Shown: piece after piece, positions 1 through 10,350 of the stretch | Numbering within the stretch: position 1 is the first letter of the stretch | Layout of the letters: every line of letters begins with the position of its first letter | NCBI GenBank assembly: GCA_963921825.1 | Contig: OY997589.1 | Span: forward strand, 84,924,523-84,988,522 | Direction of reading: 5' to 3' | Source of the DNA: Erodium maritimum | Lineage: Eukaryota > Streptophyta > Magnoliopsida > Geraniales > Geraniaceae | DNA: 64,000 bases | Translations under genes and position numbers: made by a program | Notes under the pieces: generated by a model | The model's input: only the letters and a program-made list of their open reading frames with translations | What the model was told of the DNA's origin: nothing | The model's database searches: none

Positions 1-1458
1 CTCGAGGATGATTCAGGGAGGTCTATGATGTCTCTGGTGCTAAGGTTACAGACAGAGACGCGATCAGGGTTGATCATACATATTGATCCGTTGACAACCT
101 GTGACACATGATACAATAATTAAGTGAGAAAATTAAAATCCTGATATATAGATCAAGAGAGAATTAATAGAAATAATAATATATAATTCAATGGTACAAC
201 GATTATGAAAGATTTCTCTATTGTTACCGCTTAAGAAAAGAACGTCGTAACTATATTTAACATTGAGATAATGAAAATCGCCTTAAACTCTAGTGTAACA
301 TAATGAAAACTACCTTACATCCTTATAGAAAAATATATTTTTTTGACGAAAAGCGGGAGGCGCCAATTTTATATATCAATCAAAGTAACATATGTACAAT
401 CTGATGAAAGCGCACAAGCAAACAGTAAAATTACAGACTTTGAACTAACAAGCCTATAATATAATATTACCTACTCCCTACTAGAACGCAATTAGGGCGC
501 CCTAGAACGTGCAAACACGTGCACGTCAAAAGTGCAACAACGTGCACACCAAACCGTGCCACATAACGGGCACACCAAACCGTGCAACAAGTGCACACCA
601 AACGTGCAACTAGTGCAGTTATTGAAAAGCTGTGAAACGAAAGAAGAAAAAAAACATAGCCGATTTAGAGTCGTCACCGTCCGACAAGGGACCTTGACGC
701 GAGGAATCCAGAAAACACGAACTCCAGATCCCCGCTAAAGGTAACCGTTTAGGCCGGGTCTGCAGCGTGACGAGCCACCACCGCTCAGACCCACCTTGCA
801 ACTTCGTTAACACCAAAACAGCATTAGCCGAGACGGACACAGACATCGGAAAAAAAAAAGATTCGGGCCCGACCTTGAGAGGAGAGGGGAAAAAGGAGGT
901 GGGGGTGGGGTTTGAAGCCGGGGGTAACGGAACAGAAGACCAAGGGGACCTACCAGCGACATCCATGGCCGGAGACCATGGCGTCGCCCGCCGGAAACGC
1001 GGAGCACACAAAGAGGGCGGCTGCTAGGGTTGAAGAGAGGGGGAGGGCGGCTGCTTTTCCAGAAGTCAGTATTTTGTGTATGAGTGCTCAAGCTCTAGAG
1101 AAAAATATTTTCACATTGTAACTTAAAGAAAACGAACCTGAGAGACATATTTGTACGCGGTGGTGGGGAGAGGCGAGCTAGGGTTTATCCGGCCTGAGAT
1201 GTTGGAGAAGAAGAGGGATTGCTTGGATGCGTGCCGTTCGGTGAAAGCGATGACGATGGAGGTCTTTAGAGGTTTCCTGGTGCCGGAGCTGGACCAGTGG
1301 AGCTCACCCAATTGGGGGTCTCGGAGCTCGGAGAGCCAGAGCTTGGAGACGGACCTGAACCGGACTAGGGTTTTGGCCGGGAGCTTTGGGAAGACGAGAG
1401 TGATGACATCATGGGGTATTGATTTTGCTTCTGTGTCGATCTTTGTCCTCTTCGCCAT
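1..1458 (-). CDS. F-box/FBA protein gene X, 5' part, runs off the window
   Basis: Two exons are visible on the minus strand. Exon 1 (1458-1138, 107 codons, starting MAKRTKIDTEAK) carries an F-box at about residues 14-51 (IPHDVITLVFPKL, then VRFRSVSKLW). It ends CAG/GTTCGT. Exon 2 starts at 98 after a CAG acceptor and is open to the window edge; the join is in phase 0. Its start (VVNGSICMINP, then CNLSTRDIIDLPESS) aligns with gene Z at CNFSTRETVTLPSS, so it begins the F-box-associated domain. F-box proteins bind Skp1 in SCF ubiquitin ligases and choose the substrate; the target here is unknown. The intron (1137-99) holds a 762-bp retroposon. An upstream in-frame ATG at 1506 is less likely because the F-box usually lies close to the N terminus. 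The rest of the gene lies outside the window, so intactness is unknown. Confidence 0.7.
337..1098 (-). mobile_element. GC-rich poly(A) retroposon copy L, inside intron of F-box gene X
   Basis: A GC-rich minus-strand insert in AT-rich intron DNA. On the minus strand it begins near the GCAGCCGCC-type leader, includes the CCGGCCATGGATGTCGCTGG region shared with the element at 42.2 kb, and ends in a short A-run (T-run at 337-344 on plus). A 10-bp direct repeat AGAAAAATAT flanks it (327-336 and 1099-1108), as expected for target-primed insertion. No reverse transcriptase is present. It looks like a LINE-dependent, non-autonomous copy. Confidence 0.6.
510..620. repeat. Short degenerate tandem repeat of GTGCACACCAAACCGTGC type
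   Basis: At least four imperfect units built on GTGCA, CACCAAAC and CGTGC follow one another. They lie in the 3' part of retroposon L as read on the minus strand. Confidence 0.6.
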
Positions 1459-1506
1459 TGGAGCTCGGTTTTGTTCCTTGTTGGCCAAGCAAGAGAGCAA
1501 AAGCAA

Positions 1507-2006
1507 CCAATCTTGCTGTGAGTTTGTGTTTGTGTGTATATTATAGTCCAGTGCATGGAAGTGGTTTTAATGAGTTTTGGAAACGGTTTTGGGCTTGTGA
1601 GGCCTGAGAAGCAAAAGGGCTCATGAATAGTCATGGGCCGAAGTTAATGGGCTAAACCAGATTCATCCAAGTTTTTTTTTTTTAAATATTGGCAAGAATG
1701 ATATTTTGAAGAGGCTCGGGGATGTGTCCCCCTTGTCAATTCCAGACAGGGGAAGAACAAGCCGCCCTGACAAGTCAATGAGCTGATTTGTTCGCTGTCT
1801 GTTTTACAAAGTCGAGCTGCACGCACTCTTGTCTAGTAGTCTTTCAATCCATGTAAGAGCATCCATCGTAGTTATACATGTTCTTGACTTCTAATAGCTT
1901 AACTTAAGTCTTTTCTTTTCTTTTTCTTTTGAGCAAAACATATAGTATTTCATTGAACTGAAATGAGAAAAGATCAAAACGACAAGATAATGTTCGGTCT
2001 AGTACT
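1507..2006. other. Intergenic stretch, no gene seen
   Basis: Upstream side of F-box gene X. It has T-rich runs near 1670 and 1915 and no coding pattern that I recognise. Confidence 0.5.
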
Positions 2007-2220
2007 TAGTGGCGGAGTCACATGGGTTTCAAAGGGCACGTGCTCTCCCTTAATTTTCTTTGAAAAATGTTACTTGGTTTTCGTTTTTTTCAAACATACC
2101 TCGTTAGTTTCTTATAATTTAGTAGTTGTGTCCCCCTCTCCTCAATTTTTTTTACCGTCACGTATTATGTATGAAAAATTTCGGTACCCCAGTTCACTGA
2201 AAAAGCTGGCCCCGTCACTT
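2007..2220. mobile_element. Degenerate hAT-type MITE
   Basis: The left end reads TAGTGGCGGAGTCA and the right end, reverse-complemented, AAGTGACGGGGCCAGC. This is the usual plant hAT terminal pattern (compare the better copy at 17032-17243). Possible 8-bp flanks CTAGTACT and TCGGTACT match at only 5 of 8 positions, so the insertion is old or the ends are slightly misplaced. Confidence 0.5.
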
Positions 2221-2689
2221 TCGGTACTACTAGGGATAATTGTAGGGGTGGGTCTCTATTCTGACGGTGAGCGGTGCATGACTTGCAGTAAACTTTCCCT
2301 TTCTCGTCTTGAACTAACTTGTTTTGTCTCAAATTTTTAACAGTCGTCTAAGGAGTATACTAGGGAAAGGAAGAGGCTGAAGAACAGGTGGGGACCGTTC
2401 CATGTAGGTCGGGGTGTGGCTCCTCATGGACACCCTGTTTTGTTGCCTCTCTTCCGTCTCAGTGGGGCCAAAATCCTTAATAAAAGTGGCAATGTCAGGT
2501 CCTCCATGTAGGGGCATCATAATCATTTATTCCTGCTTGGGAGGTGTGGCTGTGAGCCATCCCTGGTCGCATGCTCTGTCCACCCCATTCTCTGATCCCC
2601 TCTGGTTGATGGAGGCTAAGGAATATATCCATTGTCACACGAATCCGGAACAACATCAATGTTTCTATTTGTGTCTCTCGTTTGTTCCT

Positions 2690-3232
2690 TACGCCCCGGC
2701 CAACCCCGACGAATTCCTCAACCACTAGCTCTTGCCTTCGATCTCGATAAAGTTATTGATCGTACGTTGGATGGGAAAAGAGATGTTGATCCCACGTACA
2801 AACCTCTCGTTTTTGACATTAAACATGAATATGTGACTATTCTCGGAGGTGTTAGGGGATTGTATCTAATGTATATTCTCGGTGATGCACACGCTCTGGA
2901 TATAACCAAGCGTGTGCATGCCCAGGTCCGTGTAGAGTCCGAAGAACACGCAAGGACCTACCTTATTATTTCTCCATGATTTTGTCCCTAGGGTGAGGAC
3001 CTCACACTCGTTACTTGTGGACCCTAGATAAGGTAACGATAGTGTGGATCTTCACCACTTTGTAGTCATGAGACCTCGGATCGAACCCGAACAGGAAACA
3101 TGAGTAATGGGTTTTGAAAGGGTTTTGTTTAGGCTTCGAGGATGACTCGGGGAGGTCTATGGTATCCCTCGTATTGAGGTTCCAAACAGAGATGCAATCA
3201 GGGTTGATCTTACATATCGACTCATTAACAAC
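2690..3232 (-). pseudogene. F-box-associated (FBA) domain fragment, gene Y remnant
   Basis: On the minus strand, from a CAG acceptor at 3235-3233, the sequence reads VVNESICKINPDCISVWNL, then LPESSS and GFDPRSHDYKVVKIHT, the hallmark GFDP..DYKVV of plant FBA domains. A stop follows at 3013-3011, and the homology continues in another frame (VLTLGTKSWRN, then a stop inside an IH..IQSPN stretch, then FMFNVKNERF). So at least one frameshift and two stops break it. The first 98 bases of the window are a close paralogue of its start (gene X exon 2). No F-box exon for Y is visible upstream, where a retroposon occupies the intron. It is a decayed tandem duplicate. Confidence 0.65.
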
Positions 3233-3244
3233 CTGCGAAACGCT

Positions 3245-5034
3245 CTCTGCATCCTCTGCGTTCTCGTGCTGGCCGGAACCGGACCTCTATCGATGAGTTT
3301 GTCCACTTCTGCCCCGGTATGTTGTCGTTGTTTTCTGAGTTTCAGGACATCATCCGGGGGAGGAAACTGGTCAAGGGGGGCACGAGTGCTACAAAGAAGC
3401 GTCGGAACAGAAGATCCTGTCCGGTTGAAGCTTCAACGGCGAAGCAGGAGAAGCTTGAATCTGCAAAGAGACCGGAGATCGATGCAAAGAGGCCGGACTT
3501 GGAGACCGTTCGCCAGCACGATGGAATCACCGGAGTTGGCACGGGCAGAGCAGTGGCTCGCCGTGGACGTCGTCCGGTCCAGTATGAGGTGAGTGACACG
3601 AAGCTATACATTCGCAACTTACCGTACCCTCTGCCGGAAGATTGGATTCGAGAAAAGCTGTCTGAATTCGGCGATGTTAGCTCTGTATCATTGGTGAAGA
3701 AGGCGAACAGGGCAGGGCGTTTTTTCGGTTTTGTTCGGTTTTCAACACCCTTGGCTGCATCTCGAGCACTTGCAACTTTACATGGGTTTCAGCTGAAGGG
3801 ACACATCTTGTTTGTGGCTTTCTCCCGGCGGCGTGCGGCTTCTCCGACGACTTTTCCAGTCGGGAACCAAAAATAGAGTATCGACTCTGTCATTCGTGAA
3901 GACCCAGTTCTTTCAGACGGTCTCGATCATATTGCAGCCGATGGTCTGGCTAGCTCCAGAGGTATCACTACAGTCTCTCCGGTGTCAACCCCAGGGACGA
4001 AAGGTCAGGATTCCGACGAGCCGGTGACGAAAGTTCACGATTCCGGCGAGATTCGTTGTTCCTCCCCTCCCCCAAATCTGGAGTTGATCCCGTGTTTACA
4101 GGGATCTCTTTTGCTGATCGCGGATTCGTGAAATCGAATCGCATTTGTGTTGATCCTTCTATGATCACGCCGCAAAACTTGGACGAGATATCGTCCGTGA
4201 TTGCGACTCAGATTGGCGTGGATGGGCCGATTATTGGGCCTTGCGAAGGATTGGGTCAAGAGTCCAGATTGGGCGGGCTTAGCCCTAACCAGAAAACTTC
4301 ACTTGATCTGGTTGGGTCAGGTATGTCCAGTGGGCTTCCGGGGCTTGCAGGTTCTTCAGAGAAGGCCCAATTGTCGGTCCGAGAAGATCCGAGCTTGGCA
4401 TCCATTTTTAAGCGAATGGAGACTGACTTGGATCCCTCTCTATCGGGTTCGGATGACCAAAGTAATCAGTTGCCGGACGTTGAACCGACTTTGGAGTTTG
4501 GCCGTCAAGGAAGCCCGTGGAAGGAAGCCTTGCAAAAACCGGTCTTGGGGGCTGAGCCAAAGAAACGTGGTCGTCCTAAAAAGAGTCAGGCGAAGGTGAT
4601 TGCACAACCAGCGGCTGTGTATCAGACAAGGGCCAGGACTTCTGTGGACAACGAGGTTAACTCGGGGCGTTTCTTGGTGGATGTAGCCAAAAAAGATAGT
4701 TCGGGTAACTGGAGTTTCAGCTCAAGAGTAAGTCGGAAAGCTGTTGATCTGTGTTCTCTAGCTCTCGACTCCGAGGGATTGAAGGACAGGGAGCCCATGG
4801 AACCGTCTTCTGATCAATCCCCAACCCACGTTTCGGTGTCTAACCGGTTTATTTGTTTGAACCCGAATAGGAAGTAGACAATGTTTTATGTCTTGTTTTT
4901 CCTGTTCTGTTCTTTTTTGCTCTTTGTAGCTGTATTGGTTGGAGGAAAAGGTTTTTTTTGGATCTTTTCTTGTTTTGTTCTATAATCCTATAGAACATTT
5001 GCTCAATAAAAATTTAGCTTATAAAAAAAAAACA
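3245..5034 (+). mobile_element. Poly(A) retroposon with an RRM-type ORF1 and no ORF2
   Basis: A GC-rich plus-strand unit ending CTCAATAAAAATTTAGC and an A-run (to 5034). It contains a LINE ORF1-like frame with an RNA-recognition motif, then about 150 bp of T-rich 3' region, but no endonuclease or reverse transcriptase. It sits in the intron of F-box remnant Y: DNA right after the tail (5035-5160) resembles the intron of paralogue X (about 125-300), where no such insert occurs. No clear target-site duplication was found. RRM-bearing ORF1 proteins are known in the BNR-type L1 LINEs of plants; membership here is inference. Confidence 0.6.
3319..4877 (+). pseudogene. ORF1-like RRM and AT-hook protein of the retroposon (broken)
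   Basis: The frame opens at 3319 (MLSLFSEFQDIIRG) and runs to a TAG at 3874-3876. It contains an RRM at about 3598-3840, with RNP2-like LYIRNL and RNP1-like RFFGFVRF. The same frame resumes after the stop and shifts near 4060 to a frame open to 4877. The second part holds a basic AT-hook-like KKRGRPKKSQ (about 4559-4590) and ends FICLNPNRK. One stop and one frameshift thus divide an ORF of roughly 520 codons. Likely role: nucleic-acid binding and packaging of LINE-type RNA. A host RRM gene retrocopy is possible but less likely given the immediate LINE-like 3' end. Confidence 0.6.
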
Positions 5035-5160
5035 GTTAAAAGGAGAAAATTTAAATCTGAATATAAATATGTAAGTGGAGAGTGGATTGGGAGAGAATTA
5101 ATGAGAAGTATTGCATTCAACATTGAAATAACGAGAATTGTTTTGAACAATTATGAGGAG

Positions 5161-5459
5161 GAGGTTCATGACCAGATGGTCTCGAACTCACAACGTGAGA
5201 CTTCTTTATCAGATAAGAGATATCCCCCAAAACCACATAATTACTACATCTTTTACTTATTTCGACCTAGATTTTAAAATTCTTGGGCCGATAATGGTTC
5301 AATACAGAGATGACATACATAAAGTCAACTAAACTAGAAAACTATACATTAGTAAATCGACGATCTCTTGATGTAAACATTTCTTTGTCAGTAAAGTTTT
5401 ATTAGAGGACCAAAGTTTTCAAACTGAAAACAGGGTCAAAGGAAAATCCTCAAACTTAC
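5161..5459. other. AT-rich intron-derived or intergenic DNA
   Basis: This continues the intron-like flank of F-box remnant Y. No gene or clear repeat boundary is seen. Confidence 0.4.
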
Positions 5460-6390
5460 AACTAAGAGCATGCCTACCCGGCACCTCAAACCAGAGAAAA
5501 AACTAACGCATATAGAGGGTAAAACACAGGTCTACTTACCCAAATTTTGCTAACATGAAGTAAACTAAAAACTAGAACCAGGATGAAAAAAAACACTCAT
5601 CTAAACCAAACAAACTAACCCCACAAAAGGAAAGAACCAGGACTCTAACCAAGTAGATATACTCAACATGAAGAACACAAAGGCCAACAACAAACTGAAA
5701 GTTATAGAACACCAGAAAAAACAGTAGAGAAGAAAACAAAGAAGAGAAGAAAAAAAAAACCACCGCCCACAAGACGCCCAACTAAGAGGGAACACGCTGA
5801 TGATCGGTCCTCGGTTATCCGAAGAGTAACCCCCCTTAAGCAAACACAAAGAGGGGACCCGAGAGGGCGAGGACCAGTATCAGGCGATACCGAGAAACGG
5901 TCGTAACCCTCCTAAACAAATCAACCCTCCACCCCAAAATCCCCGAATCAGGCCAAAGACTGTCGGCCAACACTGAGAAGACACAGCCACCCGAAACCTC
6001 CGTAGAAAGAAGTGGAAAATGAGGAATAAAGGAAGTAAAGGCCAGACCTGAAAACCTCCACCGTGAACCAAGCAAGCAAGAACTGAATTAAACCGCGTCG
6101 ATCAGCAACCAAGAGAGTTGAGAAGTAACAACCCACACCCGGCAGTAGAACGGAACACCTACCACATCAACACGAGCTCGAGTATCCAACACCCCGACGA
6201 GAAGATTCTAGAAAAACGCCTATCTTCTTCAAGAGGGAAGAAGAAGCGACTCCCACTAAAGAACAAGAGCAATGAGCCAAGGAAGAGGATGATGAGCACC
6301 AGAGATTGAAGTAGAGAAGTCGGAGGCGGGGCCGAAGGAAAGCAAAAGAAGACCCAAAGAGAGGGGACGAGGAAGCAGTGAACTCTGAAC
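5460..6390 (-). mobile_element. Non-autonomous retroposon-like copy, minus strand
   Basis: On the minus strand the sequence is pyrimidine-rich with a style close to the element at 15.3-16.9 kb, including a shared CTCAGTGTTGGC stretch and a T-rich 3' region. It has no conserved coding frame. The borders are approximate and no target-site duplication was found. Confidence 0.35.
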
Positions 6391-6428
6391 ATTAATACAA
6401 AGTTGTATCGTTTTTACTCAAAAAAAAA
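6391..6428 (+). mobile_element. Short LINE 3' stub with A-tail
   Basis: ATTAATACAA, then TATCGTTT and a 9-base A-run closely resembles the last 40 bases of the LINE ending at 35990. It may be a very short, heavily 5'-truncated LINE copy. No flanking duplication was found. Confidence 0.35.
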
Positions 6429-6797
6429 TTACATTAAAGTTTACTTATTATATCGGGAAAACATAAAAATAAATTTTTATCCATAAAACAGCCGTTTTTC
6501 GATGGTTGTTTTTTTATCCAATAATTCAGACTGAAAACCGAATTTTGAAATATAATAAAATTTTGATTTTTAAGATGATAAAAGACCAATCTTTCCTATC
6601 ATAGCAGAGCAACACCAAACTTGAGTTCATATATTAACTAGAACTTCAACAGAAGCCAAAATGACTACAAAATCAGAGTCAGGGTACCAAAAGACAGCCT
6701 TGCTGAACAGAAACACATCTACATACACATAATACTACTCTGTACCACCTTCCCATCCAAGAACACCCCAAGAATGAAAATAGTTTCAACACCATTG
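6429..6797. other. 3' flank of F-box gene Z
   Basis: AT-rich DNA that probably includes the 3' untranslated region of gene Z near its coding end. No canonical AATAAA was identified with confidence on the minus strand. Confidence 0.4.
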
Positions 6798-7991
6798 TCA
6801 AAACCGGAACTCCCTCGGCGATAAGATACTTTCTAAGCAATCAACCGGAGGGATCTTGATGAAGTACGGACCTGCAGCCTGGCATATATCTTCAGGGCGC
6901 CCGGGAAGCTCCACCTTCCTCAGATTGTTACTCTCCATATCATAGTAGAACACAGACAAGCTATTCCCAACAAGTCTCGGAGTGAGAACAATCTCGCCAC
7001 TGTAAACACTGCTAACAAGAAAGTTCACACAGTTCCCTCGAAGCTCGTTCCAGTAAAACGGTAACAAGACTTGCCTCTCTGTCCATACCTGGTTCTTGTA
7101 ATCTTCAAGTATCCACATCTTCATCGAGCTGAAATCCACGAGCTGATCATAGTCCAGTACAGTCACGCTGTCTTTGAGCTTCATCAAGGTTGATTTGTGC
7201 CCGAGGTTTGAGGCTGATGAAGGGAGTGTGATGGTTCGAAACTCCTCAGCTCCAACATCGAAGGCCATGATCACCATGTTACCCAACGAGTCGCTGGTTC
7301 TGAAATGTATAGCCCCGTTGATGCAGACAGACTCCTCTTTTGGGATCTCGATCGAGCTGCTACATTTAATCGGTCTCCATGAATCGGTTCCCACTGTTAG
7401 AACTTTATGCATAGTCACTCTTCCGTGCTCGCTGCTAAACTCAACCCATGTCTTCAAGACCTTGAACTGATTGGCCACTGGATCAAACCCGAAAGAGAAG
7501 AAACTGAGCATTCTTGAAGAGACAGAGGCAGGTTCTTGGTTTGAACTTGGGAGGGTAACGGTTTCTCTGGTGCTGAAGTTGCAGGCTTGGATGGTTTCGT
7601 CGTGTTCCAAGAATATTATACCGTTCAGAGACTCTGAAACCTTGGAAACTATCGAGTTGGTTTGATTTAGGAACCGAACAGGGTTGAGAGTGTTGTGTTG
7701 GTGGTCTGTGGTGAAGAATGAGAGTCCTGGTTTGAGATAGGTTGATAAGGACATGAGGAGAGAGCGAGCACCGGGGCGAGCATGGGAGCATGTAAAGTGT
7801 GAATCAACAAACGATTGGTCAGACATAATCGAGCACCAGTACTTACTCACACGCCTGAACTGCACTAGAGATTTGACAGAGAGCCTTGAGAGTATGTCAG
7901 ATACTATCTCATAAGGAAGATCTATAGGGGAAGAATCTGCATCCCCATTTCCATTTCTCTTCCTCTTTCGTCTCTTTCTCCTTCTACCCAT
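6798..7991 (-). CDS. F-box and F-box-associated domain protein Z, intact
   Basis: A complete 397-residue frame starting MGRRRKRRKRKRNGNG. The lysine/arginine-rich N terminus could act in nuclear targeting. The F-box lies at about residues 23-66 (DLPYEIVSDILSRL, then VQFRRVSKYWCSIMSD). The rest is an FBA-type domain, with NPVRFL near residue 103, CNFSTRETVTLP, FGFDPVANQFKVLKTW and a WILEDY motif near residue 290. Length and order are typical of plant F-box/FBA proteins, which present substrates to the SCF (Skp1-cullin-F-box) ubiquitin ligase in nucleus or cytosol. No internal stop or frameshift is seen. The substrate is unknown. It is the best-preserved of three related minus-strand copies in 9 kb. 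Confidence 0.88.
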   Translation of the reverse strand: MGRRRKRRKRKRNGNGDADSSPIDLPYEIVSDILSRLSVKSLVQFRRVSKYWCSIMSDQSFVDSHFTCSHARPGARSLLMSLSTYLKPGLSFFTTDHQHNTLNPVRFLNQTNSIVSKVSESLNGIIFLEHDETIQACNFSTRETVTLPSSNQEPASVSSRMLSFFSFGFDPVANQFKVLKTWVEFSSEHGRVTMHKVLTVGTDSWRPIKCSSSIEIPKEESVCINGAIHFRTSDSLGNMVIMAFDVGAEEFRTITLPSSASNLGHKSTLMKLKDSVTVLDYDQLVDFSSMKMWILEDYKNQVWTERQVLLPFYWNELRGNCVNFLVSSVYSGEIVLTPRLVGNSLSVFYYDMESNNLRKVELPGRPEDICQAAGPYFIKIPPVDCLESILSPREFRF

Positions 7992-8014
7992 TTCAGCCTT
8001 CTATCGTATTACAC

Positions 8015-9143
8015 CTGCAAGCACAATTAAAACAAAGGGAACGTTATTTACTTACCCACTCTGACCTTTCACTATTGAAAACACCTTCTAAAGAAGGAGG
8101 GGTTATCAGTAACATATTGTCGCCTTTCGTGTTAATCAAAAACACTCGTACTTACATAGAAAAGGTGATGGATTTATCAGGAACACAGTCTCCTTTCTCA
8201 TTTATCAGTGGGCTTTTTGGAACAAGATGACCCTAATCCGGGAGTTTTTGATGTAACCCCTCATCTTTACCGTGTGTATTTGAGAAACAAAGGTCAAAGG
8301 GGGGTGTTAATGTAGTCACCCCAATAAGCTACATACCAACATTATTGTAAAAGAGAGTTGAAGCAACAAGAAATAATCTCACCAAAGTACACTAAATTTG
8401 TCCCTTTTCCCATTTAACTACTGATTTTTAATTTTTTTCTCAACCAACTACACAGAACTTTCAATTTTTCTCACTTCACTCTAATTGGATAATAAATGAC
8501 AAAAACTGAGAAAATCTAGGTGAGAATTTTTTTCAAGTTGAGTGTAGCTAGGTGAGAAAATCTAGAAGTCCGTATAGTTAAGTGAGAAATGGGACAACTT
8601 TAATGTACTTATGTGAGATTATCAAGCAACAATGAGGATGCTCAAAATTTAATCATTGAACCAAAGTTAAGGATACAAATTATAAATACTGCACTTCAAG
8701 ATCATCAATGAACCCTTCATTTTAAGCAGGAAAGAAAGTGATTGATGAGCATCTTGTCCAATAAAACTCATCCCATTTTCAACAGTATCTCTCAATATGA
8801 TTTAGCTTAAAATGAAAATCAATATTTACCAAATAGTTACTTAACTTTCTTTGAGGAGAACAATCCACTGTAAGCATAGTGCCTAACTTTAGGGATGTTC
8901 ATGTTCAGGTTCAGGAAACCTTCAATTTGGGGCCAAAGACACTAATTTTAGGGATTATCATCTCAAAACAGCAAAACCCAGATCATTAACAAAGCCATAG
9001 CTCATGAGGCTTAATGGGTTTTCAGATTCAAGCCTTCCGAGCTCTAAGAACCCAAACCCAGATCATTATATTGAAGGAAAAACAGATAAATCAACACATT
9101 GACGCAAAGCTTGAGGGTTTTGGGTTGGGTTTAAAAAGCTTAC
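8015..9143 (-). other. 5' leader intron of F-box gene Z
   Basis: On the minus strand a strong donor (CTCTCAAG/GTAAGC at 9144/9143) and an acceptor (CTTGCAG, ending at 8015) lie just upstream of the ATG at 7991. The 23-base second leader piece plus ATG fits a 5'UTR intron of 1129 bp. The first leader exon would extend from 9144 to roughly 9250-9300. Leader introns often raise or pattern expression. The intron contains a MITE at 8370-8623. Confidence 0.6.
8370..8623. mobile_element. Mutator-type MITE in the leader intron of F-box gene Z
   Basis: A 254-bp element with inverted ends (GAAATAATCTCACC at left, GTGAGATTATC at right). The arm homology runs for tens of bases, and both arms carry the TTTGTCCC/GGGACAA and TTTAACTA/TAGTTAA pieces. 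It is flanked by a perfect 9-bp direct repeat AAGCAACAA (8361-8369 and 8624-8632). A 9-bp TSD points to the Mutator superfamily. A related copy lies near 31032. Confidence 0.8.
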
Positions 9144-9299
9144 CTTGAGAGGAAGAAGGTTAGATTGCAGGAAGGACCTTGTTCTATACCATCAAGCTAC
9201 ACTCGATTCTCACGCATCGTCTTCGTTTTGCTCTTGATAGTACTGATGAAGAAAATGGAGCTTCACCGATTCTTAGGGTCTCTTGGGCTTTGTTGAGTG

Positions 9300-10085
9300 A
9301 GTCATACAAAAAGGTGCGCTCTTTATTTTACCTTTTTTCCCGACTACATAAAAAGGAGAAATTGACAAATTCCACGTGGCAGATAAACAGCATTCTGGGT
9401 CGGGTATGAGGTGGGTCTGCCAGTTTCCAAACCCACCTTCGATGGGTTAGCAACGGTTGGTTAATCGACCGTTAGGATATTTCACGTCATCAAATCGGTA
9501 TCATTTGTTTTAAACAGAATCTACTGAAAAGAGTCTAAGAGGTATAGAGAGCCTGACACTAGTGGACCTTAGCTTTTTTTCTTTATGAATGATCTCCTAA
9601 CTTTCGACTTTATCAATTATTTCGTTTTCATGATGAGAGTCAAGGACATCCGTCTATAGTAAGGTTTTGGACATTGCCTTATTGATGAACGTCAAGTAAG
9701 AGTCTTGTCTTTCCCTTCCTTCATCGTTTTCCATGCGACGGCCACTAGGTGGCAACAACTGAAGAAGGATTCGGAGCTATCCGGCCAATGAGTATGGGAT
9801 CTGGGGGCGGAATGGTAAGATGGTGTATCGTTTTACGAAACCCTAAGTTGGGTTATCCCGACGAGTTAAAACTAATGGTCGATAGTATCAAAACGCTCCA
9901 CCATGAAAGATATGAGTTTCAGAAGAACTAACATAACATGTTCCTTACCTTTTGTGTTTCTGTGTGTATTTTGTTTCTACAATACAAAGTTGATTCTTTT
10001 TATAGGTCCTAGAACGCCAAGACACTTACGGGAGTCCTAGACTATAATCTGGAATCTAGGGTTCTCTCAACGACCAGGAGTCGAT
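9300..10085. other. No recognisable gene; upstream of F-box Z and left flank of the copia fossil
   Basis: The left part should hold the promoter of gene Z (minus strand). From about 9590 on, short open stretches occur but none matches a family that I know. Confidence 0.4.
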
Positions 10086-10350
10086 TTTGATGAGAAATAT
10101 TCCTCCTTGATGGATATGATTACTTTCAAATGTTTGATCAGCCTAATAGCCTCTGAAGGAATTGATATGCGCATGATGGACATTGTCACTACTTACGTGA
10201 ATGGTACTTTAGACACTGATATTTATATGAAACTCCCTGATGGGTTGAGATTGCCTGAAGCAATGATAGATATCCTCATAGATCTGTGTTCAATAAAGTT
10301 ACAGAAGTCTTTGTATGGACTACATCAATATGGTAGGATGTGGTATCATC

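Noticed and set aside
3061-3100. tRNA B-box-like GGATCGAACCCGAAC
   Set aside because: It lies inside the GFDP codons of the F-box remnant on the other strand and has no tRNA context.
5160-5215. tRNA-like or SINE B-box candidate (GGTCTCGAACTC)
   Set aside because: No A-box at the right distance and no cloverleaf can be drawn by eye.
5353-6428. Plus-strand retroposon ending at the A-run at 6428
   Set aside because: The body reads as a minus-strand copy like element G; only the last 40 bases match a plus-strand LINE end, and the proposed flank TACATTA is too short to trust.
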